DNA of 64,000 bases, taken from NCBI GenBank assembly GCA_001314865.1, contig LJZR01000003.1, forward strand, positions 16,463 to 80,462. Direction: 5' to 3'. Positions 45,089 through 54,688 of this stretch are shown in pieces. The notes under the pieces were generated by a model that was given only the letters and a program-made list of their open reading frames with translations, was not told where the DNA came from and did no database searches. Both the position numbers and the translations under genes were made by a program. The stretch is from Phormidesmis priestleyi Ana. GTDB lineage: Bacteria; Cyanobacteriota; Cyanobacteriia; Phormidesmidales; Phormidesmidaceae. The first letter of the stretch is position 1. Each line of letters starts with the position of its first letter.

Positions 45089-46440
45089 TTAGAAAGATCG
45101 GATGCTCGATTAAGAAACTGCGTGTATTCTGGCTGAAACAACAGCTTAACCGTGCCGGTTGGGCCATTCCGATGCTTGGTGAGAATAATCTCTGCAATCC
45201 CTCGATCGGGTGTATCCGGATCGTAATACTCTTCTCGGTATAGCATCATAATTAAGTCAGCGTCCTGCTCAATTGCGCCTGATTCACGCAGATCTGACAT
45301 CATGGGGCGTTTGTTGGTACGGGATTCTACGCCGCGACTGAGCTGCGAGAGGGCAATGACGGGGACGTTGAGTTCGCGGGCAAGCCCTTTTAGCGATCGC
45401 GTCATTTTAGAGAGTTCTTGCACGCGGTTATCGCCCGATCCTTCCATCAGCTGCAAATAGTCAATCAAAATCAACCCTAATGCGCCACCATGCTCGGCCT
45501 GCAATCGTCGTGACTTAGATCGAATTTCTGTCACTCCAATTCCTGGCGTATCGTCAATAAAAATCGGCAGCTGAGAGAGCGTGTTAATGGCATGGCCCAT
45601 CGGTTCCCACTCGTGCTGAGCGATTCGCCCTGTACGCAACCGGCCACTTTCAATCTTGGCTTCGGATGACAGCAGTCGATAAATCAGCTGCGCTTTGGAC
45701 ATCTCTAAGCTGAAGACAGCGACTGGAAGCCGATGCGTATCGGCAATATTGCGAGCTACGTTCAAAACAAATGACGTTTTTCCCATCGCCGGTCTTGCAG
45801 CCGCAATAATCAGGTCAGAGCGCTGAAAGCCTTGGGTCATTGCGTCTAGGTCATAAAATCCGCAGGCTAGGCCGGGGAGCACCATGCCCAGCGATCGCTG
45901 CTCAATATCCGAAAATGTATCGGTTAAAATATCTGCCGTTGCGGTGAGTCCTTGCGTGGGCCGCTCTTGGGTAATGCCAAACAGCCTTTGCTCCGACTGG
46001 TCGAGCACTTCTTCTAGCGGGGTTTCGGTTTCGTAGCCCAGCTGAATAATTTCACCGCCTGATTGAATCAGCTTGCGGCGTGTGTACTTGTCCATAACCA
46101 GCTTGGCGTACTGGTCAATATTGGCCGCGCTGATGGTGCGATCTACCAGCTGGGCAAGTCGGCTTTGGCCGCCCACTTTTTCTAAGGTGCCTTTGTCCTT
46201 TAGCCAAGAGGCAATGCCCATGAGGTCAGTCGGCAATCCCCTGGCTTGTAAATCTAAGGCTGCCTGATAAATGCTGCGATGCGTACCAATGTAAAACGCC
46301 TCCGGAACAATGACTTCAGTCACTCGGCCAATGGCTTCAGGATCAATCAGGATGCCGCCCAAGATCGCCTCTTCTGCCTCAATGTTCTGTGGCGGTAGGC
46401 GGTCAATCGCAGGCTTAAATCGGGGTTCTGATGAAACCAT
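45079..46440 (-). CDS. dnaB: Replicative DNA helicase DnaB
   Basis: Hexameric 5'-3' replication-fork helicase. 453 aa from the ATG at 46440 (MVSSEPRFKP); an upstream in-frame TTG would add an unlikely hydrophobic leader. N-terminal domain LPPQNIEAEEAILGGILIDPEA, RecA-like domain with Walker A ARPAMGKTSF, LIDYLQLM (Walker B) and LSQLSRGVESRTNKRP and DLRESGAIEQDADLI motifs. No intein interrupts it. It follows rplI on the same strand, a common rplI-dnaB arrangement. Confidence 0.97.
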   Translation of the reverse strand: MVSSEPRFKPAIDRLPPQNIEAEEAILGGILIDPEAIGRVTEVIVPEAFYIGTHRSIYQAALDLQARGLPTDLMGIASWLKDKGTLEKVGGQSRLAQLVDRTISAANIDQYAKLVMDKYTRRKLIQSGGEIIQLGYETETPLEEVLDQSEQRLFGITQERPTQGLTATADILTDTFSDIEQRSLGMVLPGLACGFYDLDAMTQGFQRSDLIIAAARPAMGKTSFVLNVARNIADTHRLPVAVFSLEMSKAQLIYRLLSSEAKIESGRLRTGRIAQHEWEPMGHAINTLSQLPIFIDDTPGIGVTEIRSKSRRLQAEHGGALGLILIDYLQLMEGSGDNRVQELSKMTRSLKGLARELNVPVIALSQLSRGVESRTNKRPMMSDLRESGAIEQDADLIMMLYREEYYDPDTPDRGIAEIILTKHRNGPTGTVKLLFQPEYTQFLNRASDLSNRD

Positions 46441-46545
46441 TGAAGATAAAAGGATGAATGATAAATGATTAACAATGAATAGCAAAGCATAGGAGGGATA
46501 ATCCCTTGCATACTTCGTTATTCGTACTTCATCGTTCCAATATAA

Positions 46546-46577
46546 AAGGGCAGGGATTTATTTGACTCCCTACCCTT
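46546..46577 (-). terminator. Intrinsic terminator/attenuator between rplI and dnaB
   Basis: On the minus strand AAGGGTAGGGA / TCCCTGCCCTT forms 11 pairs (one T-G) with a 10-nt loop, followed by TTATATT. Since rplI and dnaB are transcribed in this direction, it would reduce read-through from rplI into dnaB. Confidence 0.75.
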
Positions 46578-46625
46578 ATTAAATTAACGAACAGTACAAA
46601 TGTTCGCAAATGTTCGTAGTGATCT

Positions 46626-46692
46626 GGCTTGTGCCTTTTGGCCTGTGTCTTTTGGCCTGTGTCTTTTGGCCTGTGTCTTTTGGCCTGTGTCT
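46626..46692. repeat. 14-bp tandem repeat (CTTTTGGCCTGTGT)
   Basis: Four consecutive copies downstream of rplI, between the gene and the terminator. Confidence 0.93.
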
Positions 46693-46740
46693 TAATGAAA
46701 TTAAGTACGAAATCAGTCAGACGACATAAGTTCAGTGAAG

Positions 46741-47202
46741 TTAATCAGCCACTACGCGCAGATTGATGATAGCCGTCACTTCGCTGTGTAGCTTGATTTC
46801 GACCTTGTATTCGCCTAGCTTGTTGATATCAGGTAGGGTAATGTCGCGGCGATCAACTTCTTTGGCTGCATTGGCCTGAATGAGGTCGGCGACTTCAGCA
46901 GATGTAACCGTACCAAAGATAGCCTCGTCTTCCCCAACGGCTTTGGCGATGGTGAACATGCCGATGGTGTTGAGCGCTGTTTTAGTCGCTTCTGCCTCTT
47001 TTTTAATCGCCTCTAGGCGTTGACGCTCTTTTTCGCGACGAATTTCTACCTGCTTGAGCACACCCGGCGTTACCCGATAAGCCATGCTGCGAGGAAACAA
47101 AAAGTTGCGTGCGTAGCCGGGCGCTACTTCTACCAAATCACCGTCGCTCCCAAGCTTGGGAATGTCCTGAGAGAGGACTACCTGAGTTGTTTTTCTCGCC
47201 AT
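46741..47202 (-). CDS. rplI: 50S ribosomal protein L9
   Basis: Binds 23S rRNA domain V near the L1 stalk. 153 aa: N-terminal domain with QVVLSQDIPKLGSDGDLVEVAPGYARNFLFPRSMA, the long exposed helix (LKQVEIRREKERQRLEAIKKEAEATK) and the C-terminal domain ending in INLRVVAD. Complete and normal. ATG at 47202. Confidence 0.98.
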   Translation of the reverse strand: MARKTTQVVLSQDIPKLGSDGDLVEVAPGYARNFLFPRSMAYRVTPGVLKQVEIRREKERQRLEAIKKEAEATKTALNTIGMFTIAKAVGEDEAIFGTVTSAEVADLIQANAAKEVDRRDITLPDINKLGEYKVEIKLHSEVTAIINLRVVAD

Positions 47203-47366
47203 TTCTATTACGGGTATTACGGGGTCTATTACTGGGGTTGCCTGTACGGGGATTACCTGTACTTACTCACGACTCTAAATGATTCCGCCGCAGCGCAGTA
47301 TACTACCTTACCGAAAACCTGCTAAAGCTGCAACCCAGTTGTGGCATCTGGCGCATGTTTTTTTCT

Positions 47367-47456
47367 GGTAGAAGCTGTCTGTCTGCTAGAAACTGTCTGT
47401 CTGCTAGAAACTGTCTGTCTGGTAGAAGCTGTCTGTCTGCTAGAAACTGTCTTTCA
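47367..47456. repeat. 18-bp tandem repeat spanning the gloB stop codon
   Basis: Five copies of G(G/C)TAGAA(A/G)CTGTCTGTCT. The copy at 47439-47456 contains the end of gloB and its TAG (47440-47442 on the minus strand); the other four repeat this stop-containing segment downstream. Confidence 0.95.
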
Positions 47457-48252
47457 TTGTGCGGATGTGGGCAAATACGGTGACCGGATCTTGGCTACTC
47501 GCGATCGCCTGAAGCTGTGGGCTCTCCCAGCGGAGAAAAGGATTGGTGGCTTTTTCTGTGGCGAGTAGGGCAGGGACAGTGGGTTGATTTTGCGCTCGGG
47601 CGGTAGTGACTTCGGCGAAGCGCGATCGCAATGCTTCATTTTGATCCTCTACATGCATGGCAAACTTCAAATTGCTGAGCGTGTATTCATGTGCGCACCA
47701 TATTCGGGTGTTGTCTGGCAGGGCCTTAAGCTTGGCTAACGAAGACTGCATTTGCTCAGGACTGCCTTCAAATAATCGGCCACAGCCGCCTGCAAAAAGC
47801 GTGTCACCGCAAAATAGCTCGCCTGGTGTGTCGTCGAGCGGTGTGATGACGGATGCGGGTGCAGAGGCGGGTGCAGAGGTGGGTGAAAAATAGTAGGCAA
47901 TGTGCCCTCTGGTATGGCCGGGGACAAAGAGCACTGTAGCGATGCGGTCTGCAAACGTGACGCGATCGCCTTCTTTTAAAGCATAGGTTTGCTGCGGAAT
48001 CCGTCCTTTATCTTCCTCACTGGCATAGACTTCGGCCTTGGGAAAGCGCTTGATCAGTTCGCGGTTGCCGCCAACATGGTCATTGTGATGATGCGTGTTA
48101 AAAATGGCCACCAGCGTCGCGCCTAGTTCAGCTAACTTGTCTAGCACAGGCGGTGCATCCGCCGGATCAACGACTGCCGCCGTGTGATCTACCGGGTTAT
48201 GCAACACAAAAATGTAGTTGTCGGCGCGAGCTGGGAGTCGATAAATGTCCAT
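47440..48252 (-). CDS. gloB: Hydroxyacylglutathione hydrolase (glyoxalase II)
   Basis: Metallo-beta-lactamase-fold enzyme that hydrolyses S-D-lactoylglutathione to D-lactate and glutathione, the second step of methylglyoxal detoxification. 270 aa. The metal motif THHHNDHVGG is at residues 53-62, followed by VPGHTRGHIAYYF, ELFCGDTLFAGGCGRLFEG and CAHEYTLSN. The C-terminal substrate-binding helices end with FLRWESPQL. A Ser/Ala/Pro repeat (SAPASAPAS) sits between the HTRGHI strand and GELFCGDT. The last residues are KDSF before a TAG embedded in an 18-bp repeat. Confidence 0.95.
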   Translation of the reverse strand: MDIYRLPARADNYIFVLHNPVDHTAAVVDPADAPPVLDKLAELGATLVAIFNTHHHNDHVGGNRELIKRFPKAEVYASEEDKGRIPQQTYALKEGDRVTFADRIATVLFVPGHTRGHIAYYFSPTSAPASAPASVITPLDDTPGELFCGDTLFAGGCGRLFEGSPEQMQSSLAKLKALPDNTRIWCAHEYTLSNLKFAMHVEDQNEALRSRFAEVTTARAQNQPTVPALLATEKATNPFLRWESPQLQAIASSQDPVTVFAHIRTMKDSF

Positions 48253-48648
48253 AGCTATCCGTTGCAGGTTTAACGGATTAGTTTAGCGAAAGGTCAGCGA
48301 AAGGTCAGCGAAAGGGCGCTAGCTGCGATCGCTTCTGTGAACGCTTCACGATTCTTTTGATGCTTCAGAGGTTTTTGATGCTGTAGAGGCTTTGCGATCG
48401 CAATATCTCTTCGCATCTCTTAGCAATAAAGAATGAAGCAAAGTCGATACACTGCGGGTACCTATAGGGCGTAATCTAGTGCCTGACTCAACGTGATGGC
48501 ATTTCGTAACGGCCTCAGCGATGGCTGTTGTCAGTCATCCGTCATGGGTCATCCGTCATGAGTCATCTGTCATGAGTCATCCGTCAGTGAGCGTCAGGGT
48601 GAAACAGCCTTGGTCGCTAAAGCGAATCTTCTATATTGGGTAGGGTTT
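48253..48648. other. 396-bp divergent intergenic region (gloB/ABC exporter)
   Basis: Contains three copies of GCGAAAGGTCA (about 48284-48318), TTTTGATGCT(T/G)(C/T)AGAGG pairs (about 48355-48395), a HIP1 site, and four copies of a 14-bp GTCATCCGTCATGA-type unit (about 48533-48590). No gene seen; promoters of both flanking genes must lie here. Confidence 0.75.
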
Positions 48649-49608
48649 ATGACCGATGTTCCGGTGATTCAAATTCATCAGCTCACGAAGCAGTTTGACG
48701 ATCACATCGCCGTCGATCAGCTCAGCTTAGAGGTGTATGCAGGCGAAGTATATGGCCTAATTGGCCCCAACGGCGCTGGCAAAACGACGCTGATTCGGCT
48801 GCTGTCAATGGCTGACTCGCCGACGGCAGGGGAGATCATCATTGACGGGCAAAAAATGGCTCGCAACGAAGCTAACGCAGCAATTAAGCGCCGAATTGGC
48901 TTTTTGCCAGACGACTTTCCGCTGTATGACGACCTGAGTGTAAATGATTACCTTGAGTACTTTGGCCAGCTGTACTATCTAGAGCCAGAACCGTTAAACC
49001 AGCGTGTGAGTGAAGTATTGGCGCTGGTGAATTTAGAGCACAAGCGCAGTAGCCTAATTAGCACCCTGTCACGCGGTATGAAGCAGCGATTGAGCTTGGC
49101 TCGTACAGTTATTCATCGGCCTCGCTTGTTGCTATTAGATGAACCCGTTTCAGGTCTAGATCCCATTGCTCGAATCGACTATTGCAAAACAATTAAGCGG
49201 TTACAGAGCGAGGGAATCACCATTTTAATTTCGTCGCACATTTTGAGTGACCTGGAAGATTTTTGTACAACCATCGGCATTATGGAGCAGGGCCGTTTGG
49301 TAGAAAGTGGCCGCTTGCAGTCGCTGTATCGACGCGAAGGGCAGCAGCTGCTAATTGCGGTGCTAGAGCCCGACTCGCGGCTGGAGATATTTTTAGAGGA
49401 GCATCCTTTGGTGACGGCTCAAAATGAGTGGGTTGAGCTCGCCGGTGGGGGCCGTAAGCTGGGGGTGACCTTTACAGGTAGTGAGGCAGATGCTGCTGAA
49501 TTATTGCGAGTGCTGATTTTAGAAGGCATTCGAGTGAGCGAGTTTCATTACACGCAAGAAACGCTAGAAGATATTTTTGTGCGACTGGGCTATCAGCAAA
49601 CTTCTTAG
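48649..49608 (+). CDS. ABC transporter ATP-binding protein (ABC-2 exporter type)
   Basis: ATPase subunit of an ABC-2 type exporter, 319 aa from the ATG at 48649 (MTDVPVIQIHQL); an upstream in-frame TTG is less likely. It has Walker A GPNGAGKTTL, the Q-loop region RRIGFLPDDFPLYDDLSV, signature LSRGMKQRLSLA, Walker B LLLLDEPVSGLDP and the H-loop SSHILSDLE. The C-terminal 90 residues form the regulatory extension often found in CcmA/YhaQ-like exporters. The membrane partner follows after 171 bp. Confidence 0.93.
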   Translation: MTDVPVIQIHQLTKQFDDHIAVDQLSLEVYAGEVYGLIGPNGAGKTTLIRLLSMADSPTAGEIIIDGQKMARNEANAAIKRRIGFLPDDFPLYDDLSVNDYLEYFGQLYYLEPEPLNQRVSEVLALVNLEHKRSSLISTLSRGMKQRLSLARTVIHRPRLLLLDEPVSGLDPIARIDYCKTIKRLQSEGITILISSHILSDLEDFCTTIGIMEQGRLVESGRLQSLYRREGQQLLIAVLEPDSRLEIFLEEHPLVTAQNEWVELAGGGRKLGVTFTGSEADAAELLRVLILEGIRVSEFHYTQETLEDIFVRLGYQQTS

Positions 49609-49611
49609 AGA

Positions 49612-49672
49612 TTGGTTCGAGATTGGTTCGAGATTGGTTCAAGATTGGCTAGAGATTGGCTAGGGATTGCTT
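49612..49672. repeat. 11- to 12-bp tandem repeat after the ABC ATPase gene
   Basis: Five to six copies of GAGATTGGTTC/GAGATTGGCTA starting directly after the TAG stop. Confidence 0.9.
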
Positions 49673-49779
49673 TAGAGGCTAGGCTACTGCACTTTGCGCG
49701 ACCCCATTCAATATGTTGTTCACTTTCGGTTTTCCATTGCAACTTAACTTTTTCAACATTCTTTTATTTTTAAGGTTCT

Positions 49780-51291
49780 ATGATTAATTGGATTGATAGG
49801 CTGGGGACTCAGAATCCTCAATTTCTCCGAGAATGTCGCGGACGGCTCAGACCGCGAAGCGTGATGGCAGCGGTTGGACTGTCAATTATTTTTCAGTTTT
49901 TGTTGTACATATCCATAGTGGATGTCAATCAGCCTCTTGATGCGATCGCACAGCGAGATGTCTGTAGGGCGCTCTCTTGGGTGATTCCTTATGCTTTGTT
50001 TGTGCTAGGAGGCTATTACATTGTTGATGACTTGGGTAAAGAAGAAAGAACAGGAACGCTGAACTTTATTCGGCTGAGCCCTCGGCCAGCAGTTGAAATT
50101 TTGCTAGGGAAGCTGCTCGGCGTGCCGATATTGCCGATGCTGCTGGTGGCGATCGCCCTGCCGATGCATGTTATTACAGGTCTGCTAGGCGGTGTTTCGC
50201 CCGGTTGGCTGCTGAGCTACTATCTGCTGCTGGTCTTTGCGATGGGGCTGGTGTATTCGTTGGCGCTGCTGTTTGGCCTAGTGGGTAGCACCTCGCCGTT
50301 GGGTAAGCAGCAGGCGCTCAGTGGAATTGGCTTTGCCGGTTTGGCGCTGTTTTTTTTAGCGCCTGTGTTTATGCTTTGGAATACGCAGGTGGTGTGGTGG
50401 TCGTTTGAGCAGGGCTCGCCTTTGTTTAGTGAGTTTGACCGCGTTAGCACACCGTTAGAATGGGTATACCTGCCGATTGCCGCAAACGTGATTGTCGCTC
50501 ATATATTTGCCTTGGGTAACTTTGTGCTCGCTGCGCTGCTGACCTGGCAGGTGCTGCTGCGCAAGTTTCAGGTGCCGCAGTCTACGCTGGTGAGTAAGTA
50601 CATTAGCTATGTGGGAGTGGCCTATGCCAATGTGTTGCTATGGGGCTTTTTTCAGCGCTCAACTATTCAAGACTTTGAGCAAGAAAGCGGCATTGCAGCA
50701 CTGGCGTTTCTCAATGCTGGATTGTTGATAGGGCTAATATTTGCCCTGGCTCCTAGTCGGCAGATCCTGCTCGATTGGCTGCGCTACCGGCAACATCGCT
50801 TTATGGATTGGGTTTGGAATGACAATAGCCCTTCTGTGCTGGCGATCGCGATTAACTTTGCGATCGCGGCTGTACTGATTGTGCCCTGGCTATTCATTGT
50901 CAAAGGTGCCAATATTCAAGCGAGTGCTTATCTGCTCTCAGCGGTGAGTCTAGGCACAATTATTTTGATTTACGCGACGCTGGTGCAAATTATTTTGAGT
51001 ATGCGACTGCGATCGCCAATGATTTGGGCGGTCGGCGTTGTGGCAACCATTGGAATAGTTCCCCCAATCATCCTCGGCATTTTAACTGAAGGTTTAGCGG
51101 ATCGTTCTACCTTTCTCATTGCGATTTGGACGTTTTTAGGCATCCCTTTCTGGAACGGATCTGATGCGGGCAATCTGTCGCTAGGCTTAGCCATCGGCTG
51201 GGCTGCTCAGCTGATTGTTTTGCTATTGCTATTCACGCGCTTTTCGCAAAACTTAAAGCGGCTCTCAGCCCATCGCTATGCAGACAGTTGA
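49780..51291 (+). CDS. ABC-2 type transporter permease
   Basis: Membrane partner of the preceding ATPase, 503 aa with about 11-12 hydrophobic segments. The N-terminal NPQFLRECRGRLRPRSVMAAVGLS and DDLGKEERTGTLNFIRLSPRPAVEILLGKLLGVP blocks are the ABC-2 coupling and conserved regions typical of cyanobacterial exporters of this type. Transported substrate unknown. Convergent with mutS. Confidence 0.9.
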   Translation: MINWIDRLGTQNPQFLRECRGRLRPRSVMAAVGLSIIFQFLLYISIVDVNQPLDAIAQRDVCRALSWVIPYALFVLGGYYIVDDLGKEERTGTLNFIRLSPRPAVEILLGKLLGVPILPMLLVAIALPMHVITGLLGGVSPGWLLSYYLLLVFAMGLVYSLALLFGLVGSTSPLGKQQALSGIGFAGLALFFLAPVFMLWNTQVVWWSFEQGSPLFSEFDRVSTPLEWVYLPIAANVIVAHIFALGNFVLAALLTWQVLLRKFQVPQSTLVSKYISYVGVAYANVLLWGFFQRSTIQDFEQESGIAALAFLNAGLLIGLIFALAPSRQILLDWLRYRQHRFMDWVWNDNSPSVLAIAINFAIAAVLIVPWLFIVKGANIQASAYLLSAVSLGTIILIYATLVQIILSMRLRSPMIWAVGVVATIGIVPPIILGILTEGLADRSTFLIAIWTFLGIPFWNGSDAGNLSLGLAIGWAAQLIVLLLLFTRFSQNLKRLSAHRYADS

Positions 51292-51486
51292 TGGTCAGCA
51301 GCAAAGCGCGTTGTAGTCTCTTTGTGTTTAAGCGCCATTCAAGCGACATTTAAGGGCACATACTGTTGTGCCCTGACTGGTCTGTGCTTCAGATGTTAGT
51401 GATTGTCTGTCCCCCAATGCAACACGACCCTAACCATTTCCCCAACGTTCAGACCAAGAGAGTTGGGTGAAAAGAGAATTTAATCT

Positions 51487-51556
51487 GAGAGAGTTCAACT
51501 AGAGAGAGTTCAACTAGAGAGAATTCAGCCTAAGAGAATTCAGCCTAAGAGAATCC
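51487..51556. repeat. 15-bp tandem repeat spanning the mutS stop codon
   Basis: Five related copies of an AGAGA(A/G)TTCA(A/G)CCTA-type unit. On the minus strand the unit reads GAATTCTCTTAGGCT, and its first copy contains the mutS TAG (51545-51547); copies downstream repeat TAG. Confidence 0.9.
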
Positions 51557-54271
51557 AAACATATCTAACTGTTCTTCAGGATCGGGCTGTTCTTCAATAT
51601 TTGTTGGCTCGTTTGGGTTGTGTTTAATTGCGCGATCGCCTGCCCTGGGCGCTTTTTTGTGACGCAGCCCCACCGCAATGGTGCTGTTTTGTTCTATTTG
51701 GCTCATCACTTGCCTAGCGCGGCTAATCACCGAAGGCGGCAGTCCGGCCAATCGGCCTGCTTCAATGCCGTACGACTTATCAGCACCACCGGGTCTGACC
51801 TGATGTAAAAAGATAATCTGATTGGGCATCTCTTTGACGGTGACCTGATAGTTTTCTACATTGGCGAGCAGTGAGGCTAGCTCATTCAGCTCGTGGTAAT
51901 GCGTGGCAAAAATAGTGCGCGCGCCGATTTCGCTCGCGAGATGTTCGGCAACGGCCCAAGCAATCGACAGCCCATCAAAGGTGGCGGTGCCCCGGCCAAT
52001 TTCATCGAGCAGTACCAAAGACTGAGGCGTCGCATGGTTGAGAATGTTTGCGGTTTCGTTCATCTCTACCATAAAGGTCGATTGGCCCGTGGCCAGATCA
52101 TCGACTGCGCCGACGCGGGTAAAAATGCGATCGCACACTCCCAATGTCGCGGCCTTTGCGGGTACAAAACTTCCCATCTGCGCCATCAGCTGAATCAAGC
52201 CGATTTGTCTGAGGTAGCAGCTTTTGCCACTGGCGTTTGGCCCTGTGAGAATAATGAGATCAGGAGCGACTCTGTTCTGTTCTTTTTTGGGTTCGCTGGT
52301 CACGCTGCCGAGCCCGGTGTCATTGGGTACAAAAAACCCAGCTGGTAGTGACTGTTCTACCACCGGATGGCGACCGTCTTCAATAAAAACAGATCGGCCT
52401 GTGGTGATTTCAGGGCGGGCGTATCCTTGATAAATCGCGACTTCTGCGAGCGCTGCTAAGACATCAGCCGCAGCAACCTTGGCCGCCACCTGGCGAATCA
52501 GCGTAACCTGCTCGCTGACCTGCTCGCGCAGCTGAATAAACAGCTCATACTCTAGCTGATGCATTTCCTCGTTGGCCATTGTCAAACGAGTTTCACATTC
52601 TTTGAGTTCGTGAGTAATGTATCGCTCTTCATTCGTGAGTGTTTGTTTGCGGGTGTAGTCGTCAGGGGCCTGCGCCGACTTGCTGCGAGAAATGCTGATG
52701 TAGTAGCCAAAAGCTTTGGTGTAGCCCACTTTGAGGTTGCTAATACCTGTGCGAGATCGCTCGGTGGTCTCTAGGTTGGCAATCCACTGTTGATCGGCAA
52801 TGATTTGGGATCGCAGCTGATCGAGCGTGGGGTTTACGCCGTCGCGAATGAGGTTGCCTTCTGTGAGGTAAAGGGGAGGATTTTCGACGAGGTGCGATCG
52901 CAACACATCGCCCAACTGCTCTAGCTCAGGGGGTACAAACTGTAGCTTCACCAAATAGGGTGAAGTCGCATGGCTCATGAGCGCCGCTAGCTCGGGCAGC
53001 TTGGCAAAAGAATCAGCGATCGCAACCAAGTCACGACCATTGGCCGTGCCCGACCCTGCCCGACCCGCCAATCGTTCGAGATCGTAAATTTGCTTGAGCA
53101 ATTGCTGTAGCTGCTGCCGCAGACTGCCATTTGTCACAAGCTCTTCAACCGTATCTTGCCGCGCCTGAATGCCTTCTAAGCTCAGCAACGGCTGCAACAG
53201 CCATCGGCGCAGCGCCCGTCCGCCCATTGCCGTAACGGTTTTATCTAAGGCCCACAGCAGCGATCCATGAAAAATGCCATCCCGGCAGGTTTGGGTAATC
53301 TCTAAGTTGCGCCGGGTCTGGTGATCAATCACCAAATACTCAGTGGTTGAATAGCTAGAGAGATTTTGCAGGGGAGCAACCGATTCTTTTTGAGTGTCTT
53401 CTAAATATTCCAACAGACCGCCTGCCGCCCGAATGGCAAGAGGTAGGTGAGCGCAGCCAAATCCTTCGAGCGATCGCACTCGAAAACTCTCTAACAGCCG
53501 CTGCTTAGCCTCCGCTTTCGTAAACGGCGTTTGGCTGCGAAAGGTATAGCAAAACTGCGTCGGCAAGCAGGCAGGCAGCCGCTCAGACTTTTCTCCAGGC
53601 CGCAGCAGCGCACCCAGATCAGGCAGATTAGTCGGCACCAAAATCTCCGCCGGCTGAAGCCGCATCAGCTCTTGAGCCAGCTCATCTAAGTCAGTCGCCT
53701 GCGTCGTCAAAAACTCTCCAGTTGAAACATCCGCATGGGCTAGTCCCCAATGATCGCCAGCAATCACCACCGCCGCCAAAAAATTATTGCGCCTAGCGCT
53801 CAGCATGCCTTCTTCAATCACAGTGCCAGGCGTGATAATCCGAGTTACCTCTCGTTTCACCAAGCCCACTGCCTGCGCCGGGTCTTCAACCTGGTCGCAA
53901 ATGGCCACCGCATAGCCTTTTTCAACCAGCTGTGTGCAGTACCGCTCTAGCGCATGATGCGGAATACCCGAGAGCGGAACCCTGCCAATGGCCTTGCCCG
54001 AGTCCTTGCTAGTCAGCACCAGCTCTAGCTCACGGGCAATAGTAATGGCATCTTGAAAAAAAGTTTCAAAAAAATCGCCAACACGATACATCAACAGGGC
54101 ATAGGGATGCTGATCTTTAATCTCTGCATAGTGACGCATCATCGGCGTCATATCGTCGCGGTTGACCTCGCGATAATCAGCGTAGCGTACCGTATGTTTG
54201 GCTAGCCTTTCGGGGATACCGTAGTTTTCGGGTGGCTTACCAGCGTTAGAGCTAGCTTCAAAAACAGTCAT
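51545..54271 (-). CDS. mutS: DNA mismatch repair protein MutS
   Basis: Recognises mismatches and small loops. 908 aa. Domain [30 protein letters not shown], with the mismatch-binding Phe-x-Glu (FFETF). Connector and lever domains in the middle; ATPase with [15 protein letters not shown] (Lys683), Walker [16 protein letters not shown], and [13 protein letters not shown]. The length is usual for MutS1. The last residues, LDMFGFS, form a possible beta-clamp-binding motif (QLDMFG). ATG at 54271. Confidence 0.98.
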   Translation of the reverse strand: MTVFEASSNAGKPPENYGIPERLAKHTVRYADYREVNRDDMTPMMRHYAEIKDQHPYALLMYRVGDFFETFFQDAITIARELELVLTSKDSGKAIGRVPLSGIPHHALERYCTQLVEKGYAVAICDQVEDPAQAVGLVKREVTRIITPGTVIEEGMLSARRNNFLAAVVIAGDHWGLAHADVSTGEFLTTQATDLDELAQELMRLQPAEILVPTNLPDLGALLRPGEKSERLPACLPTQFCYTFRSQTPFTKAEAKQRLLESFRVRSLEGFGCAHLPLAIRAAGGLLEYLEDTQKESVAPLQNLSSYSTTEYLVIDHQTRRNLEITQTCRDGIFHGSLLWALDKTVTAMGGRALRRWLLQPLLSLEGIQARQDTVEELVTNGSLRQQLQQLLKQIYDLERLAGRAGSGTANGRDLVAIADSFAKLPELAALMSHATSPYLVKLQFVPPELEQLGDVLRSHLVENPPLYLTEGNLIRDGVNPTLDQLRSQIIADQQWIANLETTERSRTGISNLKVGYTKAFGYYISISRSKSAQAPDDYTRKQTLTNEERYITHELKECETRLTMANEEMHQLEYELFIQLREQVSEQVTLIRQVAAKVAAADVLAALAEVAIYQGYARPEITTGRSVFIEDGRHPVVEQSLPAGFFVPNDTGLGSVTSEPKKEQNRVAPDLIILTGPNASGKSCYLRQIGLIQLMAQMGSFVPAKAATLGVCDRIFTRVGAVDDLATGQSTFMVEMNETANILNHATPQSLVLLDEIGRGTATFDGLSIAWAVAEHLASEIGARTIFATHYHELNELASLLANVENYQVTVKEMPNQIIFLHQVRPGGADKSYGIEAGRLAGLPPSVISRARQVMSQIEQNSTIAVGLRHKKAPRAGDRAIKHNPNEPTNIEEQPDPEEQLDMFGFS

Positions 54272-54688
54272 AAACGCAAAACAGGTAGGGGCTAATCTAA
54301 TATCTTAGGCGCTTTTATTTTAAATGTTTTACGCGACAGGGCGTGAAGCGGCTTCTATTGCCTCCTGTCGCCTTCTATCGTCTTTAAGCGCTTTTGAACC
54401 CTTAGTATCAGCTATATGGCCTAGGAACTTGATTAGAGTTATGGCGTCATCCAAGCTAGTAATAGTTAAATAAGCTGAAAAACTTAAAATCAGCGGCTAT
54501 TTCTTCTAAACGGGGCGTTTCTGTGAGCTATATTCGTTTCTATTCTACCTGGGAAACTTGCTAAGCCTTTTACTAAGCCTTAATAGATGCTCTAGATACA
54601 CTTCTAGAATTTTTGACGCTTTTGATGCTTTAGGCACTCTCAACTATCAGCTCTTTCTCCTGAAAAGATCAGCAAAATAAAGCGCACA
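54272..54688. other. 417-bp divergent intergenic region (mutS / DUF4347 gene)
   Basis: No gene visible. Contains TTCTATTGCCTCCTGTCGCC-like and TTCTATCGTC-like imperfect repeats near 54353-54385 and scattered CTAAGCCTT repeats near 54561-54580. It must hold both promoters; none can be assigned. Confidence 0.6.

Noticed and set aside
46441-46485. N-terminal hydrophobic extension of DnaB from a TTG codon
   Set aside because: DnaB is cytosolic and the conserved N-terminal domain starts after Met at 46440; the extension looks accidental.
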